From JAXMHN01 sp964578605 (GTDB taxonomy: Bacteria; Verrucomicrobiota; Verrucomicrobiia; Limisphaerales; SIBE01), in the NCBI GenBank assembly GCA_964578605.1, contig CAZODO010000020.1, positions 1-64,000 on the forward strand: 64,000 nucleotides of DNA. The letters run 5' to 3'. Each line of letters begins with the position of its first letter. The first letter of the stretch is position 1. The notes under the pieces are model-generated. The model made no database searches and was not told where the DNA came from. It was given only the letters and a program-made list of their open reading frames with translations. This document shows, in pieces, positions 44,073 to 51,567 of the stretch. The position numbers and the translations under genes were made by a program.

Positions 44073-44100
44073 CAGTTTGGTGACAAGTTGTCACCAACTG
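44073..44100. terminator. 28-bp near-perfect palindrome after the EF-G gene
   Basis: CAGTTTGGTGACAA and TTGTCACCAACTG form a strong stem with almost no loop, 30 bp after the EF-G-like stop. No T-tract follows, so it may be a terminator or an operator. A second hairpin (GCGAAAA-TCGGG-TTTTCGC, 44199-44217) lies further along the 266-bp gap ahead of the antitoxin gene. Confidence 0.5.
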
Positions 44101-44308
44101 GGCGGGAGGATGTGCTTTGGCTCGAGTTCGACCCCGCAGGCATGATTGCTGACAAAGAGTCATCAACATCGTAAGTTACTGGTCAGCAGTGGCTAATGGC
44201 GAAAATCGGGTTTTCGCTATGCTGAAACTCGGTGATCCCCGTCCACCTGGGACATTGTCAATGAACTAAGTTGACTAATAGAGGCGGCCAGCCATAAGTT
44301 CCGACTGG

Positions 44309-44551
44309 ATGAAGACCATATCGACGCATGATGCCAAGACCCATCTCTCCCGCTATCTGGCTGCAGTCGAATCCGGCGAGGAATTCCTGATTGCGCGGGG
44401 CAAGTGTCCGATCGCCCGGCTGTCTCCGCTCGAACGGCGTGAGCATTCGGCGCGGCCGAAAGTAGGCCGGATGATCAGCGCGCCTTTTCATGTGCCCCTC
44501 GAGGCTTTGGCACCTTTGACCGAGGAAGAACTCAAGGAATGGGGCTTGTGA
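44309..44551 (+). CDS. Phd/YefM-type antitoxin
   Basis: 80 residues. The N-terminal DNA-binding part (KTISTHDAKTHLSRYLAAVESGEEFLIARGKCPIARLSPLERRE) is the Phd/YefM fold; the C-terminal part (FHVPLEALAPLTEEELKEWGL) would wrap the toxin. The complex should repress its own promoter. It overlaps the PIN-toxin start codon in the sequence GTGA, the usual type II toxin-antitoxin layout. The module lies between the EF-G-like gene and a decayed sigma factor, which is consistent with insertion into a variable site. Confidence 0.88.
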   Translation: MKTISTHDAKTHLSRYLAAVESGEEFLIARGKCPIARLSPLERREHSARPKVGRMISAPFHVPLEALAPLTEEELKEWGL

Positions 44552-44934
44552 ACCTCCTTCTGGACACTTGCGCTTTTCTCTGGCTGGCGGCCGATCCCGA
44601 TCAGCTGTCTGCTCCGGCGCGAACGGCCCTGGATGACGAACTGAATCGCCTCTTTCTTAGCGACGTCACCGTTTGGGAGATCGTGCTCAAGCACCAGACG
44701 GGCAAGCTACCCATGCCGGAAATCCCGCGGACCTGGATCCCTAAACAGTTAGCCTTTTTCGATTTGCGGCACCAGCCGATCGACTTCGAGTCCCTCTTCC
44801 GAAGCGGTGAGTTACCCGCAATCCACCGAGACCCGTTCGATCGTCTGCTGTGTGCGCAGGCAATGACGCATGGACTCACCGTGTTGACGCCAGACCCGTC
44901 GTTTCAAATGTTGGGGGCCGCCATCTTGTGGTAG
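44548..44934 (+). CDS. PIN-domain toxin, VapC-like
   Basis: 128 residues. The PIN-domain acidic residues are visible: Asp in LLLDTCAFLWLA, Glu in VTVWEIVLKHQTGKL, and Asp in HRDPFDRLLCAQAMTHGLTVLTPD; these coordinate Mg for RNA cleavage. I start it at GTG 44548, whose GTG overlaps the antitoxin stop, with AAGGA nine bases upstream; an in-frame ATG at 44539 overlaps that ribosome-binding site and is less likely. This PIN subgroup (often annotated with a Phd partner) cleaves RNA, commonly tRNA. The two genes form one translationally coupled unit. Confidence 0.88.
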   Translation: MNLLLDTCAFLWLAADPDQLSAPARTALDDELNRLFLSDVTVWEIVLKHQTGKLPMPEIPRTWIPKQLAFFDLRHQPIDFESLFRSGELPAIHRDPFDRLLCAQAMTHGLTVLTPDPSFQMLGAAILW

Positions 44935-44936
44935 AC

Positions 44937-45080
44937 TTCGCACAGGTGGGGCCGATTCTGGATGAAGCCATCAACCGATTGGCCCCGGAGGACCAGAGCG
45001 CCATCTTGCTTCGGTCCTTCGAGCAATTCGACTTCTCGTCAGTGGGCGAGGCACTCGGCAGCACGGAAGAGGCGGCGTTC
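44937..45080 (+). pseudogene. ECF sigma-factor region-4 remnant
   Basis: The frame reads FAQVGPILDEAINRLAPEDQSAILLRSFEQFDFSSVGEALGSTEEAA. This is the start of sigma region 4 as found in the verrucomicrobial ECF/peptidase-type sigma proteins (typically LDEAL..L...DR.AVLLRFFE...F.EVG.ALG.SED.A). Homology starts right after the PIN gene and stops before the second half of the recognition helix; the frame then runs into unrelated sequence. Neither a start codon nor the rest of the protein is present, so this is a fragment. The 11-bp repeat element D begins about 80 bp further on. Confidence 0.6.
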
Positions 45081-45158
45081 GATTTCTCGCTGTTTTCAGT
45101 GGAGACTGCTCTCTCGCTTCAGGCCAACGGCCTCAATGGCTCAGCGATCCCAGTCGAG

Positions 45159-45251
45159 GTTCACCCGTAGATCACCCGTAGATCACCCGTAGTTCACCCG
45201 TTCGGCAACGGGTCATCTACGGGTGATCTACGGGGCATCACCGGTTCATCC
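45159..45251. repeat. 11-bp tandem/inverted element D
   Basis: Four direct 11-bp units (GTTCACCCGTA, GATCACCCGTA, GATCACCCGTA, GTTCACCCGTT; 45159-45202), a 5-bp centre (CGGCA), then four inverted units (ACGGGTCATCT, ACGGGTGATCT, ACGGGGCATCA, CCGGTTCATCC; 45208-45251). The arrangement is almost exactly symmetrical and keeps an 11-bp period throughout. The unit is the same as in element B (22896). It lies between the sigma remnant and the FG-GAP lipoprotein gene; the stretch 44935-45320 otherwise holds no gene. Confidence 0.85.
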
Positions 45252-45320
45252 GCGGAAGCGGTTGGCAGGTGTCGATGATTGCACTGGGCACACCAGGACT
45301 GCTACTGTCGCGCGCAGAAT

Positions 45321-47081
45321 ATGGCTTGCCGAGCAGATGCACCGTGCGAAATCCGGATTGTGTGGCCGTGTTGGCGGGCTGGCATCCTTCTTCTTTTCGG
45401 TGCGGCATTGCTCCAACTGGCCGGATGCGGGAAAGGGCCAGGGGATAGCCCCGGTCCTTCGTCTTCGACCGTAAAGTCACCTGTCGCTTCCGCTGCAGCC
45501 GGCGAGGGGGCCTTGTTCGAGGACGTCACGACCCAGGCCGGGGTTGATTTCGTGCATCAACTGGCCGACGCCAAACTGGACAACATCATGGAGTCGGACG
45601 GAGCGGGCGGCGTGTGCCTCGATTACGACCAGGACGGCTTCCTGGATATCTACCTTGTGAACTCTGGGCCTGCCCCGGTGCTGTCAGATGCTCCGCCGGG
45701 GACGCCCCGCTGGCCCAACCGCCTTTACCGAAACCGAGGCAAGGGCACCTTCGAAGACGCTACCCAGCGCGCCGGGGTGGGGGGGCGGGGGTTCGGCACG
45801 ACGGCCGCCGCGGCCGACTACGACAATGACGGCTTTCCCGATCTGCTGGTCGTCAACTTCGACGGCTTGATCCTTTACCATAACGAAGGCAACGGCACGT
45901 TTGCCGACTTGACAGAGAAGTCAGGGCTGCACTCCAAGGGCCCAGGCATCTCGGCGACCTTTCTGGACATCGAGAACGACGGGTATCTCGACATCTTTGT
46001 GGCCAACTACCTGCGCTTTGATCCGGCGATCAAGAACCCGCCCGGCACGAAAGCGCCTTATCCCGGCCCGCTTTCTTACGAGGCAGAGTTCAATCTGCTC
46101 TTTCGGAACCGGGGGGATGGCACATTCGAGGACGTCAGCGAACGCGCGGGCATTCGTGTGCCGGGACACCGGGCGATGTCGGTTGCGGCGTTGGATTACG
46201 ACTTGGATGGCGACCAGGACCTTTACGTGTCGAACGACGGCACGGCCAACCTGCTTTTGGCCAACGATGGCAAAGGGCAATTCTCAGATGTCGCACTGCT
46301 GGCGGGTGTCGGCTTCAACCAATTTGGCGCCGCAGACGGTTCGATGGGAGCGGCCATCGGCGATTGCAACGGGGATGGCTGGCCGGACCTGTTCGTCACC
46401 CGATTTGGGAAAGCGTCGCTTTACATCAATTCGCCGCAGGCCTTTTTCGAAGACCGCGTCCAGCCGGCGGGGATTCTCCAGCGATCATCCCAGTTCACCG
46501 GATGGGGCGGCAACTTCCTGGACTTCGATAACAACGGGACGCTCGACTTGTTCATCGCCAATGGCGATCCGCATTTCCTGAGGGGAATGCCCCCGCTTCT
46601 CTTCGAGAATACGGGCGGGGCGAATTTCGTCGATGCGTCCTCCAAGGGCGGCTCGCTCTTCAAAAAGGCATTCAACGCGCGCGGCAGTGCCGCGCTGGAC
46701 TTTGACAATGACGGCCGGATGGACCTCCTCATGACCACGCTGGCGGGACCGGCCGTTTTGTGGCGGAATTCAGGCGTGAGTTCGAATCATTGGCTGACCT
46801 TGACGCTGGAAGGCTCGCGCGCCAACCGGGACGGGTTCGGTGCGTTGGTGACCGTCCAGTCCGGCGCGTTGACCCAGCACGCGCAGGCCCGATGCCCCAG
46901 CAGCTATGTCACTCAGCAGGATGGGCGGCTGCATTTTGGCTTGGGCTCGCGTGCCATGGCAGAGCGCGTGAGCGTCCGTTGGCCGGGGGGGCAAACGTCG
47001 GCGCTGACCAACGTCGCGGCAGACCAAATCTTGCGCGTGGTCGAACCGGGAGAATCCCGCTGGCGAGGCACCCGGCGATAA
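45321..47081 (+). CDS. FG-GAP/ASPIC-UnbV (CRTAC1-like) lipoprotein
   Basis: About 586 residues. The N-terminus has a hydrophobic segment ending in a lipobox (ILLLFGAALLQLAGCGKG), so it is probably a lipoprotein. The mature part begins FEDVTTQAGVDFVHQLAD and then carries repeated FG-GAP/VCBS motifs (DYDQDGFLDIYLVN, DYDNDGFPDLLVVN, DIENDGYLDIFVAN, DCNGDGWPDLFVTR, DFDNNGTLDLFIAN). It ends with an ASPIC/UnbV domain (VSSNHWLTLTLEGSRANRDGFGALVTV, then GLGSRAMAERVSVRWPGG). This is the CRTAC1-like architecture common in Verrucomicrobia. The start is uncertain (ATG 45321 or GTG 45360). Its stop lies 20 bp before the TPR-FG-GAP gene, so the two form an operon. Confidence 0.82.
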   Translation: MACRADAPCEIRIVWPCWRAGILLLFGAALLQLAGCGKGPGDSPGPSSSTVKSPVASAAAGEGALFEDVTTQAGVDFVHQLADAKLDNIMESDGAGGVCLDYDQDGFLDIYLVNSGPAPVLSDAPPGTPRWPNRLYRNRGKGTFEDATQRAGVGGRGFGTTAAAADYDNDGFPDLLVVNFDGLILYHNEGNGTFADLTEKSGLHSKGPGISATFLDIENDGYLDIFVANYLRFDPAIKNPPGTKAPYPGPLSYEAEFNLLFRNRGDGTFEDVSERAGIRVPGHRAMSVAALDYDLDGDQDLYVSNDGTANLLLANDGKGQFSDVALLAGVGFNQFGAADGSMGAAIGDCNGDGWPDLFVTRFGKASLYINSPQAFFEDRVQPAGILQRSSQFTGWGGNFLDFDNNGTLDLFIANGDPHFLRGMPPLLFENTGGANFVDASSKGGSLFKKAFNARGSAALDFDNDGRMDLLMTTLAGPAVLWRNSGVSSNHWLTLTLEGSRANRDGFGALVTVQSGALTQHAQARCPSSYVTQQDGRLHFGLGSRAMAERVSVRWPGGQTSALTNVAADQILRVVEPGESRWRGTRR

Positions 47082-47101
47082 ACAGGTGAGAGAAAGGCGT
47101 T

Positions 47102-50100
47102 ATGAGCATCGTCTCTTTTTTCAAGGGCCTTGGGCGCTGGATCGCGGTGGCAGCCGCCGTGGCGGTCGTTGCCCGCACGGCTGCGGCGCAGCCAGCGAAC
47201 CCGTCCCCGCAGGTGGTATCCGAGATGAACCGGGGCGTCAGCCTGATGGGCCAATACCAGTATGGCGAAGCGGCGAAGGCCTTTGAGCAGGTCCTCAAGC
47301 AAGCGCCCAATCTTCTCGAGGCGCGCATCAACCTCGCCATCGCGCTGTTCAATCGCAACGGCCAGGAAGATCTCGCCGCGGCCGAGCGAGCGCTGACGGA
47401 AGTCCTCGCGAAAGAACCCGGCAACCTTCGCGCCCTCTACTTCCAGGCCATCGTTCTCCAGCACGTGGGCAAAGCCGATGAAGCCATTCCGAACCTAAAG
47501 GCCGTGTTGAAGCAGCGGCCGAACGATGGCGCCGCCTGGTATCTGCTGGCGCTCTGCAAACAGCGGGTGGGGCAGCCCGCTGAACAGGAATTCCTGAAAG
47601 CCATCGAATTTCGCCCTTACCTTTTCTCCGCCTACTACCAGCTTTACCAGGCGTCGATGCGCGCCGGCCGGCAGGCGCAGGGACTCCAGTATGTGGAGCG
47701 CTTCAAGACCCTTCGCGAAAGCCCCTTGGGCGAATCGTTGGAATTCCCGCAGTACAATCAAATGGGCGACCTGGCGCTGGCGCTTCCTGTTCCTGCCAGC
47801 CGCGTCCCGCCGGTGTCGACGAGCCACTATCAACTCGGGGCGGGTCAGGTTGTCTTTGCGTGGTCTGGCGGGGCGTCGCCTGATGCTGCCGGCGCCGGTT
47901 GGCTGAGCGGTGCTGCGGCCGGCGACCTGAACCAGGATGGGGTGCCGGATCTTTTGGTGTCGCTGGGGTCGCCCGGCCGGCTGGTGTTCTTGAAAGGCGC
48001 CAACGGCGCTTTCACCGACGCCACGCCCAACTCGGGCCTCGAGCACGTCGCAAACGTTCTGAGTTGTGCGATTGGCGACTTCGACAACGACGAGAAACCC
48101 GACCTGTGCGTCATCACGTCGAATGGCCCGCGCTTTTTCAGGAACGCCGGGGATGGCAAGTTCGCCGATGTCACGTCCATAACCGGCGTCGGGGCGGGTT
48201 CCACATCCAGCCGCAGCGGCCTGTTTCTTGATGCCGATCACGACGGCGACCTGGACGTCTTCATTTGCGATCGCACCGCCAATCAGCTTTGGAACAATAA
48301 CGGCAACGGTTCCTTCACGAATCTCGCCACCAACGCAAGCGTCGCCTGTCTTGACGCCGGCTCGATCCAGGTCCTTCCCGGTGACATCGATGACGACCGC
48401 GATATGGATCTCGTGATCCTGCGCCAAGGGGCGGCGGCGAGGGTGTTTCTCAACGATCTGCTCGGCCAATACCGCGAACTCGACGGCGTCAGCGCCGAGC
48501 TGCGCGGCGATGCGGGTGGCGCGCTGCAGGACTTCAATGGCGACGGGTTGCTGGACCTTGTGCTGCTCGGGGGGGCTCCCGCGCACCTCCAACTCTGGGT
48601 CGGCCATGGACAAGGGAAGTTCCAACTGAGCGCAGCGCTGGCTGAGGCCAGTCAAACGCTGGAATCCTGGGGCCCGCTCACAGGCCTTCGGGTGTCTGAC
48701 ATCGATCTCGATGGCGACCCGGATATCGTCTGCGCGGCCACTCATCTTCATTTCCTCCTCAACGACGGACAAGGCCGCTTCGTCCTCCAGGCGCAGGTCT
48801 GGAAGTCCGGCAACGGTAGTCCCCTCGCCGGCTTTGAAATGCTCGATCTCAACGCCGATTTCGTCTCCGACCTGGTTCTGCTGCAGCGCGGCGAAAGCAA
48901 CCGAGTCGAGATTGTGCCGGGCGCGCTAACGCCTCCTTCCACAGCGCTCGCGGTGCAGCCGACGGGCGTCCGGGGCCGGGACGGGCGCACGCGGAGCCCG
49001 GCGAGCGGCTATGGCGTCAAAGCCAGGATACGAGCCGGTCTGCGCGAGCAGTTGGCCGTCTACACCGGCCAATCCGGAGGACCAAACCAATCCTCGCTGC
49101 CTTGGGTTGCGGGGTTGGGCGGCGCTGCGAAAGCGGATTACATCCAGATCGCCTGGCCCGACGGCGTGGCGCAGGTCGAGATCGCGCTTGCCGCCGGTCA
49201 AACTCACAAGATCGCCGAACTGCAACGCAAGATTTCCAGTTGCCCCGTGCTCTTTGCATGGAACGGGACGCGCTTTGCGTTCATCACCGATTTTGCCGGG
49301 GTGGGCGGACTGGGGTATTACCAGGCCCCGGGCGAATCCACTCCACCGCAAGTGCTGGAACACGTCAAGCTCGAGCCGGACCAGCTCGCGCCGCGAAACG
49401 GGTTGTACGAACTGCGGGTCACCGAACCGATGGAGGAATCGGCTTACGTCGATCGCCTGGAGTTGCTGGCGATCGATCATCCGGCGGGCAGCGCGGTTTA
49501 TCCGGACGAGCGGCTCGCCATTACCGGTCCCGCTCCCACCCACGAACTCGTCTACGTTACCGAGCCGGTGTTGCCGTTGCATGCGCGCGATCCGAAGGGC
49601 GGCGATTGCACAACGAACCTCGCCCGGGTCGATCGCATCTACGCCTACGAACCTGCCTTGGACCGCCGGTACGTGGGGTTCTGTGAGCCGCACACGCTGG
49701 AATTGGACTTTGGGGACCGGCTCCGAGCTTTTGACACTGCGAGCCGCGTCTTCCTGTTCATCAAGGGCTACATTGAATACCCCTATTCCCAAACGGTATA
49801 TGCCGCCAGCCAGTCCAAGGTCGGTTGGGAACCGATCCGGATCGACGCCGAGGACGCTTCCGGACAATGGCGGACCCTCGAGCCTGACGCTGGCGTCCCC
49901 GGGGGCATGGACCGGATGATGGCTGTCGATCTGTCGGGCAAAGTGCGCGCCGGCACGCGCAAGCTCAGGTTGACGACGAACCTGGAAGTCTTTTACGACC
50001 AGGTGTTCCTGGCCCGCACGACAAGCGCGGCAAGTCTAACGGTTCAAAGCGTCCCTCTGAAGCAAGCGACCCTGCGGTATCTCGGTTTTCCGCGTGAATT

Positions 50101-50503
50101 CTCGCCGGACGGCCGGTTGCCGCTGCTTTACGACTACGATTTGTGCGACGCCACGGCGCCGTTCCATCGGCTGAAAGGCGCCTATACGCGCTACGGGCCG
50201 GTGGAGGAACTCCTTGGCGGCTTCGACGACCGCTACGTCCTGGTGGGGCCGGGCGACGAAATCGCGCTCGAGTTCGATGCCACCGCCCTGCGGCCGGCGC
50301 CGCCCGGTCACCTGCGCAGTTTCGTCCTGGTTTCGCACGCTTACTGCAAGGATATGGATCTTTATACGGCCGCGCCCCAGACGCTGGCCCCTCTGCCATT
50401 TAGAGGCATGAGCCGCTATCCGTATCCCTCCCCCGAGCGATACCCGGCCACCGAAGCGCACCAGGTCTTCCAGCAAACCTATAATACCCGCATCCTCGAG
50501 TAA
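47102..50503 (+). CDS. Exported TPR + FG-GAP/UnbV protein
   Basis: 1133 residues. A signal peptide (RWIAVAAAVAVVARTAAAQ) is followed by TPR repeats (about 40-200: MNRGVSLMGQYQYGEAAKAFEQVLKQAPN, LAIALFNRNGQEDLAAAERALTEVLAKEP, and others). An FG-GAP propeller follows (about 255-610; DLNQDGVPDLLVS, DFDNDEKPDLCVI, DADHDGDLDVFI, DFNGDGLLDLVLL, DIDLDGDPDIVCA), then an UnbV-like segment (GVRGRDGRTRSPASGYGVKARI, then YIQIAWPDGVAQVEI). The last 430 residues (from about SCPVLFAWNGTRFAFITDF) form a further domain I do not recognise. It is co-transcribed with the preceding lipoprotein. A large periplasmic or surface complex is likely; the ligand is unknown. Confidence 0.82.
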   Translation: MSIVSFFKGLGRWIAVAAAVAVVARTAAAQPANPSPQVVSEMNRGVSLMGQYQYGEAAKAFEQVLKQAPNLLEARINLAIALFNRNGQEDLAAAERALTEVLAKEPGNLRALYFQAIVLQHVGKADEAIPNLKAVLKQRPNDGAAWYLLALCKQRVGQPAEQEFLKAIEFRPYLFSAYYQLYQASMRAGRQAQGLQYVERFKTLRESPLGESLEFPQYNQMGDLALALPVPASRVPPVSTSHYQLGAGQVVFAWSGGASPDAAGAGWLSGAAAGDLNQDGVPDLLVSLGSPGRLVFLKGANGAFTDATPNSGLEHVANVLSCAIGDFDNDEKPDLCVITSNGPRFFRNAGDGKFADVTSITGVGAGSTSSRSGLFLDADHDGDLDVFICDRTANQLWNNNGNGSFTNLATNASVACLDAGSIQVLPGDIDDDRDMDLVILRQGAAARVFLNDLLGQYRELDGVSAELRGDAGGALQDFNGDGLLDLVLLGGAPAHLQLWVGHGQGKFQLSAALAEASQTLESWGPLTGLRVSDIDLDGDPDIVCAATHLHFLLNDGQGRFVLQAQVWKSGNGSPLAGFEMLDLNADFVSDLVLLQRGESNRVEIVPGALTPPSTALAVQPTGVRGRDGRTRSPASGYGVKARIRAGLREQLAVYTGQSGGPNQSSLPWVAGLGGAAKADYIQIAWPDGVAQVEIALAAGQTHKIAELQRKISSCPVLFAWNGTRFAFITDFAGVGGLGYYQAPGESTPPQVLEHVKLEPDQLAPRNGLYELRVTEPMEESAYVDRLELLAIDHPAGSAVYPDERLAITGPAPTHELVYVTEPVLPLHARDPKGGDCTTNLARVDRIYAYEPALDRRYVGFCEPHTLELDFGDRLRAFDTASRVFLFIKGYIEYPYSQTVYAASQSKVGWEPIRIDAEDASGQWRTLEPDAGVPGGMDRMMAVDLSGKVRAGTRKLRLTTNLEVFYDQVFLARTTSAASLTVQSVPLKQATLRYLGFPREFSPDGRLPLLYDYDLCDATAPFHRLKGAYTRYGPVEELLGGFDDRYVLVGPGDEIALEFDATALRPAPPGHLRSFVLVSHAYCKDMDLYTAAPQTLAPLPFRGMSRYPYPSPERYPATEAHQVFQQTYNTRILE

Positions 50504-50523
50504 GAGCCGCCTGCCAGAACGTC

Positions 50524-51519
50524 ATGAGATACGCTGTCGCCGCCTGCCAGACCGATTTCCCGTGTTCCACGGATCGGGGCGAGATCGCCAGCCGTGTGGA
50601 TCGGATGCTCGCTATGATCGATGGTGCGGTCGCAGGTTATCGACCGTTCTTTCCCGTGAGGCTGGCGGTTTTCCCTGAGTTTGCCCACGCCGCGCCGATC
50701 TACCCGACCGTCGCCGAACTGCGGGAGAAGCTGGCCATTGAGGTGCCCAATGAACATACCGAGCGGTATGCCGCCCGGGCGCGGGCACTTGGCATCTATA
50801 TCCAGACGGGCACGTTCATCGAGTTCGATCCGGCCTGGCCGGGCGTCTTGTTTAACACCACCTGCCTGGTCGGGCCGGAAGGTCTGCTCTACAAATTCAG
50901 GAAGGTGAACCCCTGGCTTCCTTGGGAAGTCCATGCCAGCCCGCACGATGTGCCAGGCTATCATGAGGAGTTATTTCCGGTTGCGCGCACCGAAATTGGC
51001 GTGCTCGGCTGTGCGATCTGCTACGACTGGCTTTTTCCCGAAGCGATTCGCCAGCTTGCGTTCAAGGGCGCGGAAGTGCTCATCCGCGTCTCCGCTTACA
51101 TGGATCCCTGGGGCGCCACGCCGCCCATGGACTGGTGGACCGTGGTGAACCGGTGTCGCGCTTTGGAAAACATGGCCTTTGTGGTCGCTTCCAACCAGGG
51201 AGCGAGTCTCCGCCATTACGGGCCGTTTTCGTGGCCAGGGGGAAGCATGGTGGTCGATTTCGACGGCCGCATCTTGTCTCAAGCCGATCCAGGTCCGGGT
51301 GAGAAGGTCGTGGTCGCCGAAATTGACCTTGGCGCGCTTCGCGAAGCCCGTGCGCGAAGGCTCGGCCACAATCCCTTGGCGCACCTGCGGCGTGAAGCCT
51401 ACGAAGCGGCTCCCTGGGGGTACCCTGCGGGGAGCTTTCTCTCGGCCAAAGATCCGCAAGGCGATCGGACCGTTGCCGCGAACGAAGCAGTGATTCGCCA
51501 GGGGCTCTCCTGCTTGTGA
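50524..51519 (+). CDS. Carbon-nitrogen hydrolase (nitrilase superfamily)
   Basis: 331 residues. The nitrilase-superfamily triad is complete: Glu in AVFPEFAHAAP (about 53), Lys in YKFRKVNPWLPWE (about 127) and Cys in GCAICYDWLFPEAIRQL (about 166). The CYDxxFPE form is that of amidases and N-carbamoyl-type hydrolases. The protein begins RYAVAACQTDFPCST, a standard start for the fold, and needs no signal peptide. It starts 20 bp after the TPR-FG-GAP gene, so it may be the third gene of that operon, although a cytosolic amidase beside exported proteins has no obvious functional link. The substrate is unknown. Confidence 0.87.
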   Translation: MRYAVAACQTDFPCSTDRGEIASRVDRMLAMIDGAVAGYRPFFPVRLAVFPEFAHAAPIYPTVAELREKLAIEVPNEHTERYAARARALGIYIQTGTFIEFDPAWPGVLFNTTCLVGPEGLLYKFRKVNPWLPWEVHASPHDVPGYHEELFPVARTEIGVLGCAICYDWLFPEAIRQLAFKGAEVLIRVSAYMDPWGATPPMDWWTVVNRCRALENMAFVVASNQGASLRHYGPFSWPGGSMVVDFDGRILSQADPGPGEKVVVAEIDLGALREARARRLGHNPLAHLRREAYEAAPWGYPAGSFLSAKDPQGDRTVAANEAVIRQGLSCL

Positions 51520-51567
51520 ACGCTACAAAGCTTTGACGCGGTGGCGCTCCAACTTCTAAGCTCCCGC

